A DNA stretch of 26,304 bases from Spirogloea muscicola (lineage: Eukaryota; Streptophyta; Zygnematophyceae; Spirogloeales; Spirogloeaceae): assembly GCA_009602725.1 (NCBI GenBank), contig WELB01000152.1, forward strand, positions 343,063 through 369,366, given 5' to 3'. Positions within the stretch are counted from its first letter, which is position 1, and the number at the start of each line of letters is the position of its first letter. Shown here piece by piece: positions 21,701 through 26,304 of this stretch. The translations under genes were made by a program, and so were the position numbers. The notes beneath the pieces were generated by a model. The model searched no databases and was not told the DNA's origin. It worked only from the letters and a program-made list of their open reading frames with translations.

Positions 21701-22762
21701 CAGGACAATCTGTTGTTGGAGATGCTTCTACATTGCGTGGAGGTATACTCTCGAGCACAGGCCATGCGGTATGTGCAATCTGGGAAAGCAACAAGGTCTT
21801 TGGAGAATGATGCTTACGGTGGCATGCCTGCTTCCTGCACACTAGTCGATGCGTGTCGTGCTCAAGTATTTCTGCTCATTGTCAGACCAGGTAGTGGCAC
21901 ACCAACAAGCATCCTCTTGATGCAAAAGCTGAGGGAAGAGCTGGATCCATCATCACTCCTACTGGCCTTCCTTTCCATGGTGAGTGAGCAGCGGTGCACA
22001 AGGAGGCATCTAGGCGAACACAATGTCGTAAAATGCAGCACAGCTGACTGGCCTTCTACTTCCGCTGCATGGCTTTGCCAAATAGGTGGTGACCCCAGTG
22101 TGCCTGCTCCTTGCAGTTGAAGTACGATCATCAGGTGCTTGTGGAATTCCTGATATCAGACAGCACAGCTCCACTGTGCCTACAGGTTCTTGTGAGGTAG
22201 CCACCATAAGCAACTCCTTTAGTGCAAAGCAAGTTCTCGTGACATGTAAGTTGAGCCTGCATGTGCTTGTCTTCGTCTACCATAAGAACTAATTTGGCTA
22301 CTCCTGGGTTGTTGTCGCAGGTGCCTGGGTCATTTGGCAGAGAAGTTGTCAATGTCGCCAACAAGCGGTGCAATAGAGGGCACAACCCTGCAAGTGCGCG
22401 GAGTGAGGGACCCGAGGAGTATGGCTGGTGGAGGCCTCAGTCATCCGCCATCCTTGAAGCTAGACCGGGACGATATATCACTCCGCCAATTCAGCTTGCC
22501 AGAGAGGCCCCTATTGTGCATCATGTTGCTCAGACAGTCCGTGCGTAGACTTTTCAAAGCTGGGTTATTCCCATACAATCCGCGACCCCTCCTCCAGAGG
22601 TTAGCAACAGCATCATGGATCATATGCGGCGCCATGGACGTGCCTTTGGTGGATGGACCTGCGAAGCTTGCTGTCTGCATTCACATCGCTGACGAGGGCG
22701 TCATGTGCAGGTTGCTTGCTGTTGAGGTGTGCTGCAGACCACATAGAAGAACTGGATGCTAA
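18710..22762 (+). CDS. Probable LINES-family protein (Lines homologue), 5' part tentative
   Basis: Well supported exons, all phase-consistent: 19600-19686, 19811-19957, 20121-21023, 21185-21583, 21704-21979, 22117-22196 and 22321 to a stop at 22760-22762. Together they give about 777 residues. The assignment rests on the C-terminal part. DHQVLVEFLISDSTAPLCLQ, with the following RCLGHLAEKL, resembles the Lines C-terminal pattern, in which a FLIS-D-T core is followed by a leucine-rich helix. Further on, LLRQSVRRLFKAGLFPYNP then PLLQRL fits the family ending, where LFPYN precedes a short Leu-rich helix. The remainder is helical and Leu/Ala-rich. LINES-family proteins occur in animals and plants, and their biochemical role is poorly known. 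Tentative first exons are 18710-18784 and 18879-18947, both phase 0 with good splice sites. Exons between 18948 and 19599 are unresolved, and the last exon may be shorter. Confidence 0.62.
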
Positions 22763-23679
22763 GCTGAAGCTTTGTAAATGTTGTCTCTCGCTCCAAAGTG
22801 ACCACTTTCTATTTCGACTGTGCACAAGGTGGGTAAAGGCTAGGAAGAGGATCATGTGCGCTCAGCAGTCTCAATCAGGAGTTCGTGCAACCAGAGAATG
22901 ACTGCTCATTTGCATCTGAGGCAAGTGATGGTCTTTGTCATCATTTGCAGGTTGATTTCCAACTTCCAACAATTAGAGGCTGGTCTGCAGACTGTGCAGA
23001 GTCCAGCTCATTGCACAAAGCGCATTCAGTACCAAATAGTGCCAACATGTCCAAGGTTACTTTTACTACCCCTTCAGGCCAATCAACATGCCAATTGCGC
23101 AGCCAACATGGCACAGTGCCATCCAGTCTGTCCATACACGGTCTATGCGAGACAATGTGCACCCTGCATCCTTCACCTAAGCAACAATGAACTTAGATGT
23201 CTCTTAATCGACGATTCGAGATTCCTGAAGAGCCACATCATAATCTGCTTACCACAGACTTTCACACATGGGCTGTTTAAGTCTGTGGTTGATGGACGAC
23301 TTTGTTGTGCTTGTTTTGTAGCAGGAGCTGCGAGGTCATTTGCTTAAGATTTGGATTTCTCAAGAACAGACAGATTGCTGGTTAAACTCAAGCTGTCCAA
23401 GCTTACTTGTCCATTTTTCACCAAGCTTTGTCAATTGTTCTGGTAAATATGTCGGGTTGTGGTGTTCATTTGGCCTTTCAGGCCATCACCTTCGTAACTG
23501 TCTGTGACCCAACAATAGAAACTTAGATAGCTTGCCCATATTCGGATGTTGCCGGGTACTCTAGCCTGGTCATCGACACCACAGAACAAGTTTAATCTAC
23601 ATTTTGCTACTGAAGGACTCTCCTCAAGCATTCACAGCCAAGGGCAGAGGGCTTGCGTGGTCCGTGCACCTTCCCAGGT
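22763..23679. other. Convergent intergenic region between the LINES-family gene and the oxygenase
   Basis: The two flanking genes point towards each other, so this stretch should hold both 3' UTRs. Plus-strand open frames here (for example 22856-23347) have no recognisable product and are not splice-linked to a domain I know. One clear structure is present, the inverted repeat at 23251-23289. Confidence 0.55.
23251..23289. repeat. Perfect 11-bp inverted repeat with 17-base loop
   Basis: The arms accacagactt (23251-23261) and aagtctgtggt (23279-23289) are exactly complementary. It lies between convergent genes, so it could be a 3' UTR hairpin or chance; the arm length is modest. Confidence 0.7.
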
Positions 23680-26304
23680 CTACGCGAAGTTTGTGAGGAC
23701 CTTGGCCGTCAGATGATCACCGTAGATAATCGGCTCGTACTTGGGACTGGAATCGGCATTCGTCATGCACATGGTCAAGGGAGCCACAATCGCATCGTAA
23801 TTTGGCTGCAAGATGGATTGAACAAACACAACGAAGTCAGCCAGAATGCAGTATCCCTGTGAAGTGACCTAAGGTACAGCTACCACGCTCGCATGATATG
23901 AAAGACCAGACTTGTTCTCCTTATAGTACCGGAAGCTGAGGCTTGCGCTGCAGACCGAGATTCAGTGACCGATTCAGGAATTCCACCTCGTAGAAGAAGG
24001 GAGTTGAGACTCGGTAATGAGGACTGCTGTTGAGGACTCTGTGTGGTGTCGGTTGGTATATGCCATTGCTCCAGATCTTCAGGTCAACGGGGACAAACAT
24101 GCAGACAGCAAACACCAATGCAGAGTGCACATCAGCATGATGATGCCACCAGCTGCGTGTACATTATTTCAGTGCTCCAAATACAATCTGAGGAGCTAAG
24201 CTGCCAAGCTGGGTAGTAGGATATGGTTGCTTAGCATAGCACATAGCATGGCACAGCAGAACAAGCACACAGTCTAGAAGGATGTTGGTACTTTAAGCAT
24301 GTCACCGATGTTGACGACAAGTGCACCAGGTACAGGATTGGCTGCAAGCCAATGCCCGTCTCTGTTTTTCACCTTCACAGAGAAGACGACGGATTAGGCA
24401 TGTCAAAATCACCGAGCATGCCACTGCCAGGCAGCTCAGCATAAATCTGCGTGCAAGCTCTGAGCGCAAGCTTCGAAGAACGTCATGGTGCACTAAGAGC
24501 ATTGGCCAATGGCAGGTGCTCAAATCAGTAGAAGCGCTGGCATTGCACCTGGAGCGCACTGACGCTGGGATCTTGATTCACAAAGGTGAGTAGACCTGTC
24601 ACATGTCACAACTGGCTGCCTGATGTCCGGCCTTCTGCACAAGATGTTCTGGCGGGCTAGATTTATGCATACATGGCTTGAATGTAGGTTTGCACCTTCC
24701 TATTGTGGGTGACAGTCAAAGTCATGCTGCAGTCTGCTGATCAGATAAGACCTCAAAAAGATGAGGACCTGCTCACCGTAATCAGTGTGCTCGCCACTGG
24801 ATGATCATGCGCCAGAACAAAACGATAAGAGTCAGTGTCTCGCTGAGGCATGAGTGGCTATGGATTGGCTATGGATTGGCATTTTCCAAGTGATCCACCA
24901 ATATGAGAAGAATCTTATTCTATGAATGCTCGCATGTGACAGAGGACAGCCGAGTGCGCTCACTAGTATACACAAACTTGTAAACCGAGAACACGACTGA
25001 CATGCCACAAACATACCAGCTGATTCCTTCTTCAACGCTCTCCACCTGCGAAGTGACCTGTGATAGAGGAGGATAACCGATCAAGCGCATTGCCCAGTAG
25101 GGGTCCCCAGCTCTTGCACCCTCAAATGTGTCCGGGGGAGCGTCAAGTGCCAATGCTATTCCCCTCATGATCGCTTTGCCCAGTCCTGCAAGGGCAGAAT
25201 GCATGGCCGTGCCTCACAACAGGATTGACGAGTAACAAGCAGATGGCAGTCGCGGCATCCTCCGTTGACTTGCACAAATGGCTAACCACCTTACACACTG
25301 CACCCAAAAGAACAAACTTACCCAGCATCGCTCTCACATACTCCTCAAGGGCGGGGCGAAGCTGCACCGGCTGCTCGGGCCTGCAGGACGGTAGGATGAT
25401 CGAGCACGGAGGTCTTGAAACTGCCGTTCAGCAGCTGATGCCTGAATGTGGGATAACAGTTGCTGGAAGAGCAAGCCTTCAGATCCAGTACCATTGATTC
25501 TGGCCTCGTATGGGGTTGCTGGGTCCTATGTACGCCTCCGCGTCCTCCTTGAAGAGCTGCACAACCGAGTACAACAAGGATCACGCCATTGACTTTCGGC
25601 CCTTCTATGTTCACCTTTGTCCACATATGGATGGACAAGCAAGCTAGCATCCGATTACAGTCACTACTGGACAACCAGGCTGGCTGGGAACAACAGCATC
25701 TCCTTCCACCCTACTTCAGTATCTGAAGTTGCTCTGCTTGCTTTGTGATCCTTACATCAAGGGCTTCATGCAAGTCTCTCTTGCCTCCAGTCACATTCTC
25801 GCCGAGCCCTTGGTACCCTCTGCAGCCAACTCAAAGAGCGAGTGCGTGAAACCGGCTGCTCAGGTGCCCGAGGGTGTTTAGGGGTTGGCAACCAGGACCA
25901 AGAACGACATGCCGACAGGAGAAGGGCAGCCTTTGCTCTGGCCAACTGGGCCCCGAGGTGGGCGTGGTGCTGCTGCGGTACCTGTAGCTGGGGGAGTTGG
26001 TGATGGAGATGCGCTGCTTCTGAGCATGTGGGAGTGCGAAGAATCCGGCTGACAAGGAGAGCACCTGGCTGGGCAGCTCGGGCCGCAAGCCATGCCCGAC
26101 CTGCGGAGCCAAATTGTACTACTACGGCGTCACCTGCGCTGGACGGGGGACTGCTTCACGCGCACACCGGCTAGTGGAGCTTGAGGCTCTCGCTCACGGT
26201 GGCGCACCGCGAGCGAGACACGCTGCTGGGGTGTACCACGTAGAAGAAGCCGACGTCTCGGCAGGCCCGGTGCAGGCGGGCGGCGACGTCGCGGACCGGG
26301 GCGG
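23680..26304 (-). CDS. 2-oxoglutarate/Fe(II)-dependent oxygenase, IPNS-like family, 5' end cut by the window
   Basis: Enzymes of this family use Fe(II), O2 and usually 2-oxoglutarate to hydroxylate or desaturate small molecules; the substrate cannot be read from sequence. Exons from the 5' side: 26304-26237 (partial), 26100-25982, 25819-25756, 25556-25492, 25380-25322, 25185-25017, 24796-24777, 24595-24549, 24372-24292, 24076-23987, 23805-23680. All junction phases agree, giving 301 residues; family members have about 320-350, so only the first few tens of residues are missing. The N-terminal domain has [20 protein letters not shown], then [14 protein letters not shown] and GQNQWPEQ. The catalytic domain has [15 protein letters not shown] with the HxD ligands, [16 protein letters not shown], then TPHRV with the distal His and [10 protein letters not shown] with the Arg of the RxS pair that binds the co-substrate. 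It ends [12 protein letters not shown]. All catalytic residues are present, so the gene looks functional. Two ligands lie in a 20-nt exon. Confidence 0.94.

Noticed and set aside
24841-24882. Doubled tggctatggatt
   Set aside because: A two-copy 12-bp slippage repeat in an oxygenase intron; no sign of function.

Overview
This window is nuclear DNA from an intron-rich eukaryote, most likely a green alga or other member of the green lineage. The evidence is a mitochondrial-type citrate synthase with a plant/algal-like N-terminal core, a MutS homologue closest in layout to plant MSH5, and genes split into many short exons (often 20-120 nt) by GT-AG introns of about 80-300 nt. I could not place it more precisely. 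I see no bacterial operons, no CRISPR array, no rRNA or tRNA gene and no intact autonomous transposon. Gene models were built by hand from splice sites, reading phase and family conservation, so exon borders are predictions.

Layout, left to right. Positions 1-220 hold a promoter-like block that recurs further along. Positions 293-4920 (+) hold citrate synthase in 17 exons. Positions 4921-8096 have no recognisable gene. Positions 8097-15825 (+) hold MSH5, a meiotic MutS homologue, in more than 30 exons. Positions 15826-17270 are a repeat-rich spacer with two further copies of the promoter-like block and a perfect hairpin. Positions 17561-18583 hold a GC-rich, Pro/Ala/Ser-rich open region ending in a 135-bp in-frame tandem repeat. 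Positions 18710-22762 (+) hold a probable LINES-family protein gene. Positions 22763-23679 are a convergent intergenic region. Positions 23680-26304 (-) hold a 2-oxoglutarate/Fe(II) oxygenase of the isopenicillin-N-synthase-like family, cut off at its 5' end by the window edge.

The four recognisable genes do not form a pathway: they are a TCA-cycle enzyme, a meiotic recombination factor, a poorly characterised conserved eukaryotic protein and a small-molecule oxygenase. The interest lies in gene structure. Citrate synthase has a one-base insertion in its most conserved exon and a tandem duplication of another exon. MSH5 lacks a recognisable exon for its most conserved core motif, and at that place carries a short stretch resembling citrate synthase exon 3. 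Several micro-exons occur, including a 20-nt one that carries two of the three iron ligands of the oxygenase. The citrate synthase promoter region has been copied beside the low-complexity gene. I found no clearly new biological system.
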